A stretch of DNA of 64,000 nucleotides, taken from positions 32,245 to 96,244 of the forward strand of contig SVMM01000016.1 in assembly GCA_015067435.1 (NCBI GenBank), in the 5' to 3' direction. The stretch is from Oscillospiraceae bacterium. Lineage in GTDB: Bacteria; Bacillota; Clostridia; Oscillospirales; Oscillospiraceae. A program made the position numbers and the translations under genes. The first letter of the stretch is position 1. The number at the start of each line of letters is the position of its first letter. Under the pieces are notes generated by a model. It worked only from the letters and a program-made list of their open reading frames with translations, ran no database searches and was not told the origin of the DNA. Positions 55,050-63,913 of this stretch are shown here, in pieces.

Positions 55050-56081
55050 TTAGTACAGGCTGCCGGAGTTGACCACCGGCTGTGCGTTCTGGTTGCCGCA
55101 GAGCACCACGAGCAGATTCGAGACCATCGCCGCCTTGCGCTCCTCGTCCAGCTCGACCACGTTGTTCGCGTTGAGCCGGTCGAGCGCCATCTCCACCATG
55201 CCCACCGCGCCGTCGACGATCATCTTGCGCGCGTCGATGATGGCGCTCGCCTGCTGGCGCTGGAGCATGACCGCCGCGATCTCCGGCGCGTAGGCGAGGT
55301 AGGTGATGCGCGCCTCAATGATCTCCAGCCCGGCTTCGGAGACCTTGGACTGGATCTCGTCGCGGATGCGCTGCGCCACGACCTCGCTCGACCCGCGCAG
55401 GCTCCCCTCGTCCGCAACGCCGTCGCCGGTGGTGTCCACGTTCTGCGCCACGTCGTAGGGGTAGATGCGCACGATGTTGCGCAGCGCGCTGTCGCACTGG
55501 AGCGAGAGGTATTCCTTATAATTATCTACCTCGAACACCGCCTTCGCCGTGTCCACGACGCGCCACATCACCGCAATGCCGATCTCCACGGGGTTGCCGA
55601 GGCAGTCGTTAACCTTCTGGCGGGAGTTGTTGAGCGTCATGATCTTGAGCGAGATCTTTTTGTTGCTCAGCTCGATCTGCTGCGCCTGCGCGCCAGCGGC
55701 GCCAGCCAGCGCGGCGGTCAGGGAGCTGCCCTTGCCGCTGTCCACGTCGCCGCTCTGGTTGAGCTTGGTCTTCGCCGCGGGATTGACCGACGAGCAGAAC
55801 GGGTTGACGAAATAGAAGCCCTCGCCCTTGAGCGTGCCGACGTACTTGCCGAACAGCGTCAGCACCAGCGCCTCCTGCGGCTTTAAGACCTTGAGCCCGA
55901 GGAACAGGATCCAGCCGAGGCACAGCCAGACGATGGAGACGAGGACGATCAGCGGCGCATAGCGGGGGAACTCGCCGCCCGCGCACGCAAGCAGCAGCAC
56001 GAGCGCCGCAACATACAGCGCGATGGTCAGCAGCAGCATCGCCATGCCGTTTTTCCGATTGGACAATACCTTCTCTTCCAT
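55050..56081 (-). CDS. SPFH/band-7 domain membrane protein
   Basis: 343-aa stomatin/prohibitin-like protein. Two N-terminal hydrophobic segments (13-33, 42-62), SPFH domain (about 65-260, '[31 protein letters not shown]'), then helical region. A Gly/Ala-rich insertion (about 125-135) precedes '[24 protein letters not shown]'. Such proteins scaffold membrane microdomains. AGGAGG precedes the ATG. Confidence 0.92.
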   Translation of the reverse strand: MEEKVLSNRKNGMAMLLLTIALYVAALVLLLACAGGEFPRYAPLIVLVSIVWLCLGWILFLGLKVLKPQEALVLTLFGKYVGTLKGEGFYFVNPFCSSVNPAAKTKLNQSGDVDSGKGSSLTAALAGAAGAQAQQIELSNKKISLKIMTLNNSRQKVNDCLGNPVEIGIAVMWRVVDTAKAVFEVDNYKEYLSLQCDSALRNIVRIYPYDVAQNVDTTGDGVADEGSLRGSSEVVAQRIRDEIQSKVSEAGLEIIEARITYLAYAPEIAAVMLQRQQASAIIDARKMIVDGAVGMVEMALDRLNANNVVELDEERKAAMVSNLLVVLCGNQNAQPVVNSGSLY

Positions 56082-56101
56082 GGTATCGACCTCCTGTAAT
56101 T

Positions 56102-56120
56102 TTGATATCTAATTGATATC
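56102..56120 (-). promoter_or_regulatory. Tandem TTGATATC repeats, possible operator
   Basis: TTGATATC at 56102-56109 and 56113-56120, 11-bp period; the second overlaps the -10 of the SPFH promoter. Confidence 0.55.
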
Positions 56121-56141
56121 ACACAAATATCGGAATGTCAA
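56113..56141 (-). promoter_or_regulatory. SPFH operon promoter
   Basis: TTGACA (56136-56141), 17 nt, TATCAA (56113-56118) on the minus strand. Confidence 0.7.
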
Positions 56142-56307
56142 GCACATGGCAAAAAAAGGCGCCAATTATGCAATAATTCGGCGTTTTGCACAAATGATTA
56201 CAGCATTTTGTGTCGGAATCCGTCCATGGGCGCAGGCATTTGTTGAAAAAGGTGACGAGAAACTGGCAAAATGGCAAAATAAATTTACATAATCAGGAAA
56301 ACGCAAC

Positions 56308-56336
56308 TTGACAAAACAAAAACGCTGCGCTATACT
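56308..56336 (+). promoter_or_regulatory. Promoter of G5/3D protein
   Basis: TTGACA (56308-56313), 17 nt, TATACT (56331-56336). Confidence 0.8.
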
Positions 56337-56348
56337 GCGACAACACTA

Positions 56349-56392
56349 AAAAGTTACAATTTGTAATCTGCGATTACAGCACTGTAACTTTT
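56349..56392 (+). promoter_or_regulatory. Nested palindrome in 5' leader
   Basis: Outer arms AAAAGTTACA/TGTAACTTTT (56349-56358, 56383-56392) enclose inner TGTAATC-TGC-GATTACA (56362-56378). It begins a few nt after the predicted transcript start, 45 nt before the ATG. Could be an RNA structure or a site for a dimeric regulator. Confidence 0.75.
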
Positions 56393-56437
56393 AAAAACAC
56401 GGCGCGATCCCGCGTCGAAAAAAGGAGTTAACATCTG

Positions 56438-57466
56438 ATGATAGAACAGAACAAGCATTCGCCGCGCCGATGGCTCCGGCGATGGTGGCAGGCGGTATTC
56501 ACGCTGCTGCTCAGCGCGGTCCTGATCTTTGAGACCGACCCGCAGGCGAGCGTCAACGCCCTCTACCTCCTGAGCGACAGCATCTCGTACGTGGTCGCCG
56601 CCGCGCCCGAGCGCGTGAGCGAGGACCGCATCCTGCTGACGGGCGAGGACAACGCCGCGGCGGATATCGCGCTTGAGCCGGACAAGAAGGTGACCATCCT
56701 TCGCGGCGACAGCGTCCAGTACGCCACCAGCCGCGCCGGCGAGAGCATCAGCGACCTGCTGCAGCGCGAGGGCATCAGCCTTGCGCCGCTGGAGATGGTC
56801 CGCGCCGAGAAGAAGGGCGACGGTATCGAGCTGGAGATCGCCTCCGACTTTACCTATTATGAAACCACGAAGGAGACCACGAGCTACACCACGATCTACA
56901 ACACGGACTACACCATCCCCAAGGGCGAGACCCGCGTGACCAGAGCGGGCCAGGACGGAACGATCGACGTCACCTATGAAGTCGTCTACGCCGACGGCGC
57001 GTTCGTCTCCCGCCAGGCGGTCGCCGAGGCGAACAACACCTCCGTCGCGGAGGTCGTGAGCACCGGCACCCTCGTCACCGAGTGGCAGGAAGGCGACACG
57101 ATCGCCAAGGTCATCGAGAACGACGACGGCAGCGGCTACCTGATCCTCAAGTCCGGCGATTCCATGCACTTCACCCACAAAAAGAACATCCGCTGCACCG
57201 CCTACACCACCGGCGAGCCGGGCGTCGGCACCATCACCTACACGGGCACCCGCGTCCATGTCGGCGTCGTCGCGGTGGACAAGAACGTGATCCCGCTGGG
57301 CTCCTGGATGTTCATTACCACCAACGAGGGCGACATCACCTACGGCCTGAGCCATGCCGAGGATACCGGCGTGCACGGCAACACGGTGGACCTGTATATG
57401 AACAGCCTCTGGGAGTGCAACGAGTTCGGCGTCCGCAGCAGCATCGCGTATTTCATTGATAAATAA
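56438..57466 (+). CDS. G5 and 3D domain cell-wall protein (YabE/Rpf-like)
   Basis: 342-aa exported protein. One membrane/signal segment (about 14-32), a DUF348-like ubiquitin-fold region ('KKVTILRGDSVQYATSRAGES'), a G5 domain (about 145-220), and a C-terminal 3D domain with the Asp-rich barwin-like site ('VAVDKNVIPLGSWMFI', 'DTGVHGNTVDLYM'). The 3D domain is typical of lytic transglycosylase/resuscitation factors, so it probably remodels peptidoglycan. Confidence 0.92.
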   Translation: MIEQNKHSPRRWLRRWWQAVFTLLLSAVLIFETDPQASVNALYLLSDSISYVVAAAPERVSEDRILLTGEDNAAADIALEPDKKVTILRGDSVQYATSRAGESISDLLQREGISLAPLEMVRAEKKGDGIELEIASDFTYYETTKETTSYTTIYNTDYTIPKGETRVTRAGQDGTIDVTYEVVYADGAFVSRQAVAEANNTSVAEVVSTGTLVTEWQEGDTIAKVIENDDGSGYLILKSGDSMHFTHKKNIRCTAYTTGEPGVGTITYTGTRVHVGVVAVDKNVIPLGSWMFITTNEGDITYGLSHAEDTGVHGNTVDLYMNSLWECNEFGVRSSIAYFIDK

Positions 57467-57480
57467 TCGACAAAAATAAA

Positions 57481-57519
57481 AACAGGCGCCAGATTGAGTC
57501 TATCAATCCGGCGCCTGTT
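57481..57519. terminator. Terminator-like hairpin
   Basis: AACAGGCGCC/GGCGCCTGTT with an inner GATTGA/TCAATC stem; T-poor tail. Lies between convergent genes. Confidence 0.65.
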
Positions 57520-57553
57520 GTTCTGATATTCAGTAGACTCATAGTTGAGCGGT

Positions 57554-57925
57554 CTATTTGCTGCGATCCCTTTGTTCAAGCAGGATCGAGGCTCCCGCGA
57601 ACAAAAGGAAGAGACCGAAGGGCTTGCGAAAGACAGCGCTGTCGACCGAGGATGAAACCAGCGCGGCGGCCAGCGCGGCAAGCACGCCGAAGGGTACGGC
57701 GGCGCGCAGCACGGCGGCGTCGAGGTAGCCGTTCCTGCGGTGAGAAGGCAGCGACGCCGCCGCGGCGGGGAGGAAGTAGAGCAGGTTGACGCCCTGCGCC
57801 GTCGTCTGGTCGACGCCGAGCAGCAGCGTCATGCACAGGAGCAGCAGCGTCCCGCCGCCGACGCCCCACGCCGAGAGCACGCCGGTCGCCGCGCCGAAAA
57901 GAAAGGGGAGCAGCCATTCTCGCAT
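57554..57925 (-). CDS. Half-size TauE/SafE (TSUP) family protein, second of pair
   Basis: 123 aa, about half a usual TSUP permease; about four membrane helices. 'GAATGVLSAWGVGGGTLLLLCMTLLLGVDQTTAQGVNLLYFLP' is the TSUP repeat. ATG 57925 with GGGAGG 6-7 nt upstream; an ATG at 57940 overlaps the preceding stop. Probably dimerises with the upstream half to form one permease; the anion is unknown. Confidence 0.85.
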   Translation of the reverse strand: MREWLLPFLFGAATGVLSAWGVGGGTLLLLCMTLLLGVDQTTAQGVNLLYFLPAAAASLPSHRRNGYLDAAVLRAAVPFGVLAALAAALVSSSVDSAVFRKPFGLFLLFAGASILLEQRDRSK

Positions 57926-57939
57926 ATGCCCGCCTCCCA

Positions 57940-58335
57940 TCAGCGAAGATACCGGTAGGCGCCGTAGAGCAGAAACAGCGCGAAGATGCGCCGCAGCCAC
58001 ACGTTCGGGACGTTTCGGAACAGCCGCCCGCCCAGCAGCCCGCCGACCGTGCCGCCCGCGAGATAGGGCAGCGCGACGGCGAGGGAGACCGAGCCGCGCA
58101 GCAGGAGCACGGCGGCGGACACGACGCACAGGGGCAGGATGACGGCGACGCAGGTCGCGAACGCCGTTTTCTCCTCCACCTCCGCCCAGCGCCGCAGCAG
58201 CACCAGCAGCGGAATGCCGCCGCCCCCGCCGAACAGCCCGTTGACGGCGCCCGCGACGATCCCCGCGACGGCATACCGGTATTTATGGGTTTCGCCGCCT
58301 TGCGGCGGCGAAATCGCGTCAGGAGAGCTTCTCAA
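57940..58335 (-). CDS. Half-size TauE/SafE (TSUP) family protein, first of pair
   Basis: About 120-131 aa with the other TSUP half ('GIVAGAVNGLFGGGGGIPLLVLLR'). The start is uncertain: the only in-frame start is TTG 58335, inside the DUF1540 gene's 3' end and ahead of a strong hairpin, without a ribosome site; homology suggests the mature protein begins near KYRYAV. Coupled to the second half by an ATG/TGA overlap region. Confidence 0.7.
   Translation of the reverse strand: MRSSPDAISPPQGGETHKYRYAVAGIVAGAVNGLFGGGGGIPLLVLLRRWAEVEEKTAFATCVAVILPLCVVSAAVLLLRGSVSLAVALPYLAGGTVGGLLGGRLFRNVPNVWLRRIFALFLLYGAYRYLR
58295..58312. repeat. 18-nt direct repeat, copy 1 (hairpin)
   Basis: CCGCCTTGCGGCGGCGAA, identical to 58582-58599, forms CCGCC/GGCGG hairpin; here it sits inside the 5' end of the first TSUP frame. 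Confidence 0.75.
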
Positions 58336-58510
58336 AGCTCTGGCAGTCGGTGCACTGGTCCATCGTGGGATTGACCTCGTGCGTGCCGACCTGGATGGAG
58401 TTCAGGCCGCAGTACTGCGCGCTCTGGCAGTGGTGGGCGCAGCTGGTCACGCTGCAATGGATGGCGTTGTTGGGCGTGCACACGCCGCCGCGGTTGTTGC
58501 GATCCGTCAT
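58319..58510 (-). CDS. DUF1540 Cys-rich small protein
   Basis: 63-aa protein with eight or so Cys/His in a DUF1540-type spacing (C.8-C.4-C...C...C, 'AIHCSVTSCAHHC', 'CTDCQSF'), probably metal-binding. Common in spore-forming Clostridia. GGAGGA precedes ATG 58510. Flanked by an 18-nt direct repeat. Confidence 0.88.
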   Translation of the reverse strand: MTDRNNRGGVCTPNNAIHCSVTSCAHHCQSAQYCGLNSIQVGTHEVNPTMDQCTDCQSFEKLS

Positions 58511-58581
58511 GGTAGAGTCCTCCGAAAGATAGATTTGGCGTTTGCCGGATATAGCTTGTGTGAAAATGCAAAAATAATTCA

Positions 58582-58599
58582 CCGCCTTGCGGCGGCGAA
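58582..58599. repeat. 18-nt direct repeat, copy 2 (terminator of trkH)
   Basis: Same 18 nt as 58295-58312. On the minus strand the CCGCC-GCAA-GGCGG hairpin is followed by TGAATTATTTTT and probably terminates the trk transcript. Confidence 0.7.
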
Positions 58600-58608
58600 G
58601 CGGTTTTC

Positions 58609-60045
58609 TCATTTTTTCCACACGCTCGGGAACAGCAGCACCAGCAGCGGCATGATCTCCAGACGGCCGAGGAGCATCGTGATTGTCAGCACCACCTTGC
58701 TCAGGTCGCTGAGGAACGCGAAGTTGCACGTCGGGCCGATGAGCGCGAAGCCGGGGCCGACGTTGGAGATCGTCGTCAGCGCGGCGGAGAGCGAGGTCGT
58801 GAGATCCACGCCGTCCAGCGAGACGACGGCGGCGCACAGGCACATGATGACGACGTAGGCGAACAGGAACACCGACACGGAGGAGACGGTGCCCTCGTCC
58901 ACGCGCGCGCCCTCCAGCGTCAGGGGGCGCACCTCGCGCGTGTGGAGGATGCGGCGCAGCTCGCGCCGCAGGCCCTTGAACAGGATCACGAGGCGGCTGA
59001 CCTTGATGCCGCCCGCGGTGGAGCCGGCGCAGCCGCCGATGAACATGACCAGCAGCAGGACGGATTTGGAGAAGTACGGCCAGACGTCGAAATCCGCCGT
59101 GGCGTAGCCCGTGGTGGTCATCAGCGTGCAGACCTGGAACACGGCCTGCGAAATGCTCTCGTACACGCCCTTGCCGAGCTGCAGGATCAGATCGACGGAG
59201 ATCAGGCCGGCGGCGGCGACGGTGATGACCGCGTAGGTGCGCAGCTCCTCGCTCTTGAGCGCGCCGCGCCACTGGCCGCGCTGCACCTCGAACAGGGCGC
59301 CGAAGTTGACCGCCGAGACGAACATGAACGCGACGATGATCCAGTTGATCGCCTCCGAGGCGTAATACGCGATGCTCGCGTCCCGCACGGAGAAGCCGCC
59401 GGTGGAGATCGTCGTGAACGAGGTGGTCAGGCTGTCAAACACCGGCATGCCCGCCACGGTGAGCAGCACCGTCTCCGCCAGCGTCAGCGCGATATAGATG
59501 ATGTAGAGCGAGCGCGCGGTCTCGCTGGTCTTGGGGCGCAGCTTGGAGCTGATGGGCCCGGGGCTTTCCGCCTTCATCAGGTTGACGCTGCCCTCGCCGA
59601 GCGACGGCAGCAGCGCCAGTACCATCACCAGCACGCCCATGCCGCCCATCCACTGCGTCAGCGCGCGCCAGAACTGCAGGCCGCGGGGAAGGACCGAAGG
59701 CTGCGCGACGATGGTGGCGCCGGTGGTGGTGAAGCCGGAGACGGTCTCAAACACGGCGTCGGCGTAAGAATAGCCGTAAAACGCGTAGGGCAGCGCGCCG
59801 AACAGACCGAGGAAGATCCAGCACAGCGCCACGGCGACAAAGCCGTCGCGCGTTTGCAGGCGCGTGCTGTCCTGCCGGATGCACACCAGCGCAAGGCTCA
59901 CCGCGCCGCTGAGCAGGATCGACCAGCAAAACGGCAGGATATCCGTCCCGCGGGTGAAGAGCGCGATGGCGAGGCTCGGCAGCATACACAGCGCCTCGAT
60001 GCCGAGGATCAGCCCCACGACGCGCGCGATCAGTTTACGATTCAT
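58609..60045 (-). CDS. trkH: TrkH family potassium uptake protein
   Basis: 478-aa K+ channel-forming subunit with about 10-12 membrane segments and four pore-loop repeats; 'GFTTTGATIV', 'ISTGGFSVRD' and 'TTTGYATADF' are selectivity-filter motifs. Works with the TrkA regulator encoded 3 nt upstream. Confidence 0.95.
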   Translation of the reverse strand: MNRKLIARVVGLILGIEALCMLPSLAIALFTRGTDILPFCWSILLSGAVSLALVCIRQDSTRLQTRDGFVAVALCWIFLGLFGALPYAFYGYSYADAVFETVSGFTTTGATIVAQPSVLPRGLQFWRALTQWMGGMGVLVMVLALLPSLGEGSVNLMKAESPGPISSKLRPKTSETARSLYIIYIALTLAETVLLTVAGMPVFDSLTTSFTTISTGGFSVRDASIAYYASEAINWIIVAFMFVSAVNFGALFEVQRGQWRGALKSEELRTYAVITVAAAGLISVDLILQLGKGVYESISQAVFQVCTLMTTTGYATADFDVWPYFSKSVLLLVMFIGGCAGSTAGGIKVSRLVILFKGLRRELRRILHTREVRPLTLEGARVDEGTVSSVSVFLFAYVVIMCLCAAVVSLDGVDLTTSLSAALTTISNVGPGFALIGPTCNFAFLSDLSKVVLTITMLLGRLEIMPLLVLLFPSVWKK

Positions 60046-60048
60046 CCC

Positions 60049-61407
60049 TTATCTCTCCAAAATATCGTTGAGATCCTGCAAAAAGAGCTTGCGCGCCACG
60101 ATGATGACGCGGTCGCCCGCGTGGATGGTGAAGCTGCCGTCGGGGATCGTTACCTGCCCCTCGCGCACCACGGCGGCGACCAGCAGCCCGCGCTTGAGAT
60201 GCAGGTTCCTCAGCGGCGTGTCGAGGATGTGCGTCGCGCTCGACGCGGTGAACTCCACCGCCTCCATGGAGCCGTCGAGGATCTTGTGCAGGCTCTCCAC
60301 CGCGCTGCCCTGCGAGTTGGCGACGCCGCGGACGTAGCGCGAGATGAAGTTCGCCGTGATGTCCTTGGGGCTGATGACGGTCTCCAGACCCAGCTGGCGC
60401 AGCACCTCCATGTAATTCGGGCGCGACATCTTGGGCAGCACCTTCTTGACGCCCGCGTGCTGCGCGGACAGCGCCATGAGCAGGTTTTCCTCGTCCCGCC
60501 CCGTCAGCGGCACGAACGCGTCGCACTCGAAGATGCCCTCGGTGTCCAGCAGCTCGTGGTCGGTGCCGTCGCCCTGAATGACAGTCGCCTTGGGCAGCTT
60601 CTCCGCCAGCGTGAGGCAGCGCTCGGGGTCGCGCTCGACGATGGTCAGGCGCGCGCCCGTGTTCTCCAGTGCCCACGCGAGGTACAGCGCGATCCGCCCG
60701 CCGCCAAGGATGGACACGCGGCGCATCGCCGCGAGGTTCTTGCCCGTGCTCTTGAGCACGCGCGTGGTGTCGTTGGACGAGCCGATGACGTACAGCAGAT
60801 CGCCCGGCTGGGGTACGAAGTTGCCGTCCGGAACGATGACCTCGTCCCCGCGCTTTGCCGCGCAGATGAGGATATTGCCCGGATTGCGCCGGTTGTACTC
60901 GATCAGGGAGACGCCCGCCATCGCCGCGCCGTCCGTGATCTGGAAGCCGATCAGCTCGACCAGCCCGCGCGCGAGACTCTCCACGCTGAACGCGGCGGGG
61001 ACGCGCAGGATGCGCGCGATCTCCTGCGCGGCGGCGTATTCGGGGTTGATGGTCAGGTCGATGCCCAACTCGCGCCGCAGGACCGGCGCCTCGCGGAAGT
61101 ATTCGGGGTTGCGGACGCGGGCGATCGTGCGCTTTGCGCCCAGCTTTTTCGCCATCAGGCAGCAGATGAGGTTGACCTCGTCGTTCTCCGTAACGGCGAT
61201 GACCAGGTCGCTCTCGCGCACGCGCGCCTGCAGCAGCACGCTGACGCCCGCGCCATTTCCCTCGACGAACATGGCGTCGATGGAGTTCTCGGCGCGCTTG
61301 AGCGCCTCGACGTCCGCGTCGACGAGCGTGAGGTCGTGGTGCTCGCCCTCCAGCAGCTGCGCAATGGCATAGCCGACCTTGCCCAGACCGACGATCAGAA
61401 TTTTCAT
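60049..61407 (-). CDS. trkA: Trk potassium uptake regulator TrkA
   Basis: 452-aa cytoplasmic peripheral subunit: two RCK_N/RCK_C repeats, Rossmann motifs GLGKVGYAIA (near 7) and GGGRIALYLA (near 230). Binds NAD(H)/nucleotides and gates TrkH. It starts 16 nt after yihY, likely one operon yihY-trkA-trkH. Confidence 0.96.
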   Translation of the reverse strand: MKILIVGLGKVGYAIAQLLEGEHHDLTLVDADVEALKRAENSIDAMFVEGNGAGVSVLLQARVRESDLVIAVTENDEVNLICCLMAKKLGAKRTIARVRNPEYFREAPVLRRELGIDLTINPEYAAAQEIARILRVPAAFSVESLARGLVELIGFQITDGAAMAGVSLIEYNRRNPGNILICAAKRGDEVIVPDGNFVPQPGDLLYVIGSSNDTTRVLKSTGKNLAAMRRVSILGGGRIALYLAWALENTGARLTIVERDPERCLTLAEKLPKATVIQGDGTDHELLDTEGIFECDAFVPLTGRDEENLLMALSAQHAGVKKVLPKMSRPNYMEVLRQLGLETVISPKDITANFISRYVRGVANSQGSAVESLHKILDGSMEAVEFTASSATHILDTPLRNLHLKRGLLVAAVVREGQVTIPDGSFTIHAGDRVIIVARKLFLQDLNDILER

Positions 61408-61423
61408 ATAGGAAACCTCCCTT

Positions 61424-62269
61424 TCAGTCCGCCTGTCCGGGCGGAATACGGAGCAGAACGCTGTTGAATTCGGCGCCCATAATCAGCGACGACGCCGTCA
61501 GGTACAGCCAGAGCAGCACGACGATGACGCCGCCGATGGAGCCGTAGATCAGCGAATAGCGCGAGGCGCGCTCGACGTAGAGCGAGAAGAGCAGCGAGAG
61601 CGCGATCCAGACCGCGAGCGAGGCAAGCACGCCCGGCAGGATACCGCGGCGCACGTTGCGCTCGTCCAGCGCCAGCGCGTAGAGCAGCGCGATGATCCCG
61701 AAGAGCACCGCACCCAGCAGCACAAAGCGGAACGACGTCCAGACGCGGATCGCCGTGTCACTGAGGTAGACATAGCCGGACACGAAGTCCAGAACGCGGT
61801 TGCCCACCACCGCCACGACAAGCGAGAGCACCAGCGTCACGATCAGCAGCAGCGTGTAGATCAGCACGCGCAGCTGGAAGCGCAGAAAATGCGTTGGCAT
61901 CCCGGCACCATATGCCTTGCGCACGGACAGAAACAGCGCGTTTGCCGCGCGGTAGGGGAAATAGATCGAAAAAACGAGGCTGAACCACATCAGCGTCCTG
62001 TTCGACACGCGCGAGACGTAGAGCAGATACTGCTCCAGCAGGTCGATCACGTCCCGCGGGATCACGCGCGCGAGCTGCGTGAGCAGCCCTTCGATGTCGA
62101 AGGCGAGCATACCCACGAGGTTGTTGAGGAAAATCAGCATCGGAAAGATCGCAAAAAGCAGATAGTAGGTCAGCGCGGCGCTGTCGCGGGCGACATGGTG
62201 GTCGAAATACCGGCGCAGCAGCTGCGCGGCCCCGGACACGAACCGGTGCCGTTCCAGATAGTCGGCCAA
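61424..62269 (-). CDS. yihY: YihY/BrkB family membrane protein
   Basis: 281-aa protein with six membrane helices; 'RDSAALTYYLLFAIFPMLIFLNNLVG' is the YihY signature. Function uncertain (once annotated RNase BN). TTG 62269 was chosen: AAAGGAG is 9 nt upstream and a TATACT -10 (62316-62321) lies 40 nt further; ATG 62386 falls inside the previous terminator. Confidence 0.88.
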   Translation of the reverse strand: MADYLERHRFVSGAAQLLRRYFDHHVARDSAALTYYLLFAIFPMLIFLNNLVGMLAFDIEGLLTQLARVIPRDVIDLLEQYLLYVSRVSNRTLMWFSLVFSIYFPYRAANALFLSVRKAYGAGMPTHFLRFQLRVLIYTLLLIVTLVLSLVVAVVGNRVLDFVSGYVYLSDTAIRVWTSFRFVLLGAVLFGIIALLYALALDERNVRRGILPGVLASLAVWIALSLLFSLYVERASRYSLIYGSIGGVIVVLLWLYLTASSLIMGAEFNSVLLRIPPGQAD

Positions 62270-62370
62270 GCGCTCACGCTCCTTTCCGGGAAATTCGGCC
62301 CAACGCTGCCTGAACAGTATAGCATTGAATTGTAAAAAAAGAAAGTGCCAATCCGGCCGCGCAGCCAATG

Positions 62371-62409
62371 AAAAAAGTAAACCCATGCGCGCCGCATGGG
62401 TTTACTTTT
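62371..62409 (-). terminator. Terminator after LysM gene
   Basis: 17-bp perfect stem (62373-62389 with 62393-62409), 3-nt loop, TTTTTT on the minus strand. Confidence 0.9.
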
Positions 62410-62431
62410 AAATCGATCCGCTTGTTCGCGC

Positions 62432-63913
62432 TCACGGCGCCGCCGTGCCCTCCGCGTGGGTTTTGAACCATGCGTCGGTGCGCGTTTTCACGTTCTCCCG
62501 AAGGTTGTAATAGTAGAATCCGTAGTCGCCGTTATGATAGCTCTTGCTGCCGAAAAGTCCCTTAAATGCGGGGTTTTCGGGCTGCGTGAGGGGCAGGTTC
62601 CCGTTGTAGCAGATCACAACGCCCCGCTCCAGATTCACCTGCGCGTCCGCGAGGCCGGGAACCAAATCGTCAACCTCTCCGGTATCAGGGTTTACAATAC
62701 GCGAACCGAGGCTGTCCGCCGCGAAAGCATAGGTGTCGTCGCGCTGCCAGTTGATCGGGTTGATGGCGAGCGCGCCGGGCAGGACACAGAAGCTGTCCCC
62801 ATTGTTCTGCCCCTCCGTGTTCCAGGAGACGATCACGCCCGTGTCATCGGCGCCCTCCGCAAAGCGGAGATGCGGGCTTGCTGAAATGTCCCCTGTTGTA
62901 ACGGAATAACCAAGTACGTATGCACATATCATGCGCTCGTAATATTCGGGGTGAAGCGCCATATATTCCCGCAGCACCAGCTTGAGCATGATCGAGCCCT
63001 GCGAGTGGCCCGCCAGAATGAAGGGGCGTCCGTCATTATAATGGGAGAAGTAGTAGTCCAGCGCGGCGTAGACGTCCGTCCGCTGCTCCTGCATCTGGAA
63101 TTCCAGCAGCTCGTCGCCGGTGAGGTCCGCGATGGCGGCGAGGTTGCTCTGCCGGTAGAAAGGGGCGTAGACGTTGGTGCTCTCGGAGAAGACGCCGCAG
63201 TTGAGGTCGATGTCGTTCAGCGCCGCCTCGCGCATGGACTTGTTGTCGATGTATGCGATCTGCGGCGCGCCGTCGTCGGTGTCGACGTAGGCCATCGTGT
63301 AGAGGTACAGGGTATCGGCGGATTTTGTGATCTCATCGGGTAAAAGCGCCCAGTTGTTTTTGTCGGCGTAGTTGACGGGGGTTCCGACCAGCGGACGATC
63401 CGGCAGGGTGGAGACGGTCGGCGCCGCTTGCGCTTCCTGTGTGTTATCCTCAGCCGCGTCGGCTTCAGGCTCCGCCGGCTCGGTTGCTTCCGGCGCCGTC
63501 TCTGCGGGTTCGGCGGCGGCCTCCGGTTCCGCCTCCGCCGGTTCGGCGGGTTCCGACTGCGTTTCCGATGTTTCAACGGCCTCCGGTTCGGGCTCCTCCG
63601 CCGGTTCGGGTTCCTCCGGCGGAGCGTCGGCATCCGGCTCGGCCTGCGCGGGCGATTCCGCCGCGGTTTCCCATCCGCCGGGGATCTCAAACACCTGGTC
63701 GGGGTAGATCAGATCGGGGTCCCTGATCTGGCCGCGGTTCAGCTCGTAGAGCTCCGGCCAGCGAACGCCGGTGCCCACATACCGCTGCGTGATCCGCCAC
63801 AGGCAGTCGCCCTTGACGACCGTGTAGCTCGACGCCGCGGCGGGAACCGTCAGGATCAGACACAGCGCCATAATGACGAAGATCATATAGCATCCGCTGC
63901 GCTTGCTCCGCAT
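62432..63913 (-). CDS. LysM + DUF3089 alpha/beta-hydrolase-like exported protein
   Basis: 493-aa exported protein. Signal peptide (to about residue 28), LysM domain (30-77) for peptidoglycan binding, a long Glu/Ala/Pro spacer (about 82-170), then a DUF3089 domain of alpha/beta-hydrolase type with nucleophile Ser304 in GHSQG. Its substrate is unknown. ATG 63913 has AAGGAG 8 nt upstream. The final 87 nt of the window beyond it show no gene. Confidence 0.88.
   Translation of the reverse strand: MRSKRSGCYMIFVIMALCLILTVPAAASSYTVVKGDCLWRITQRYVGTGVRWPELYELNRGQIRDPDLIYPDQVFEIPGGWETAAESPAQAEPDADAPPEEPEPAEEPEPEAVETSETQSEPAEPAEAEPEAAAEPAETAPEATEPAEPEADAAEDNTQEAQAAPTVSTLPDRPLVGTPVNYADKNNWALLPDEITKSADTLYLYTMAYVDTDDGAPQIAYIDNKSMREAALNDIDLNCGVFSESTNVYAPFYRQSNLAAIADLTGDELLEFQMQEQRTDVYAALDYYFSHYNDGRPFILAGHSQGSIMLKLVLREYMALHPEYYERMICAYVLGYSVTTGDISASPHLRFAEGADDTGVIVSWNTEGQNNGDSFCVLPGALAINPINWQRDDTYAFAADSLGSRIVNPDTGEVDDLVPGLADAQVNLERGVVICYNGNLPLTQPENPAFKGLFGSKSYHNGDYGFYYYNLRENVKTRTDAWFKTHAEGTAAP

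Noticed and set aside
56338..56437. c-di-AMP (ydaO) riboswitch before the G5/3D wall gene
   Set aside because: Such genes often carry it, but this leader is short, A/T-rich and simply palindromic, without the conserved G-rich core.
62270..62386. ATG 62386 as yihY start
   Set aside because: It lies inside the preceding terminator hairpin and upstream of the probable promoter -10.
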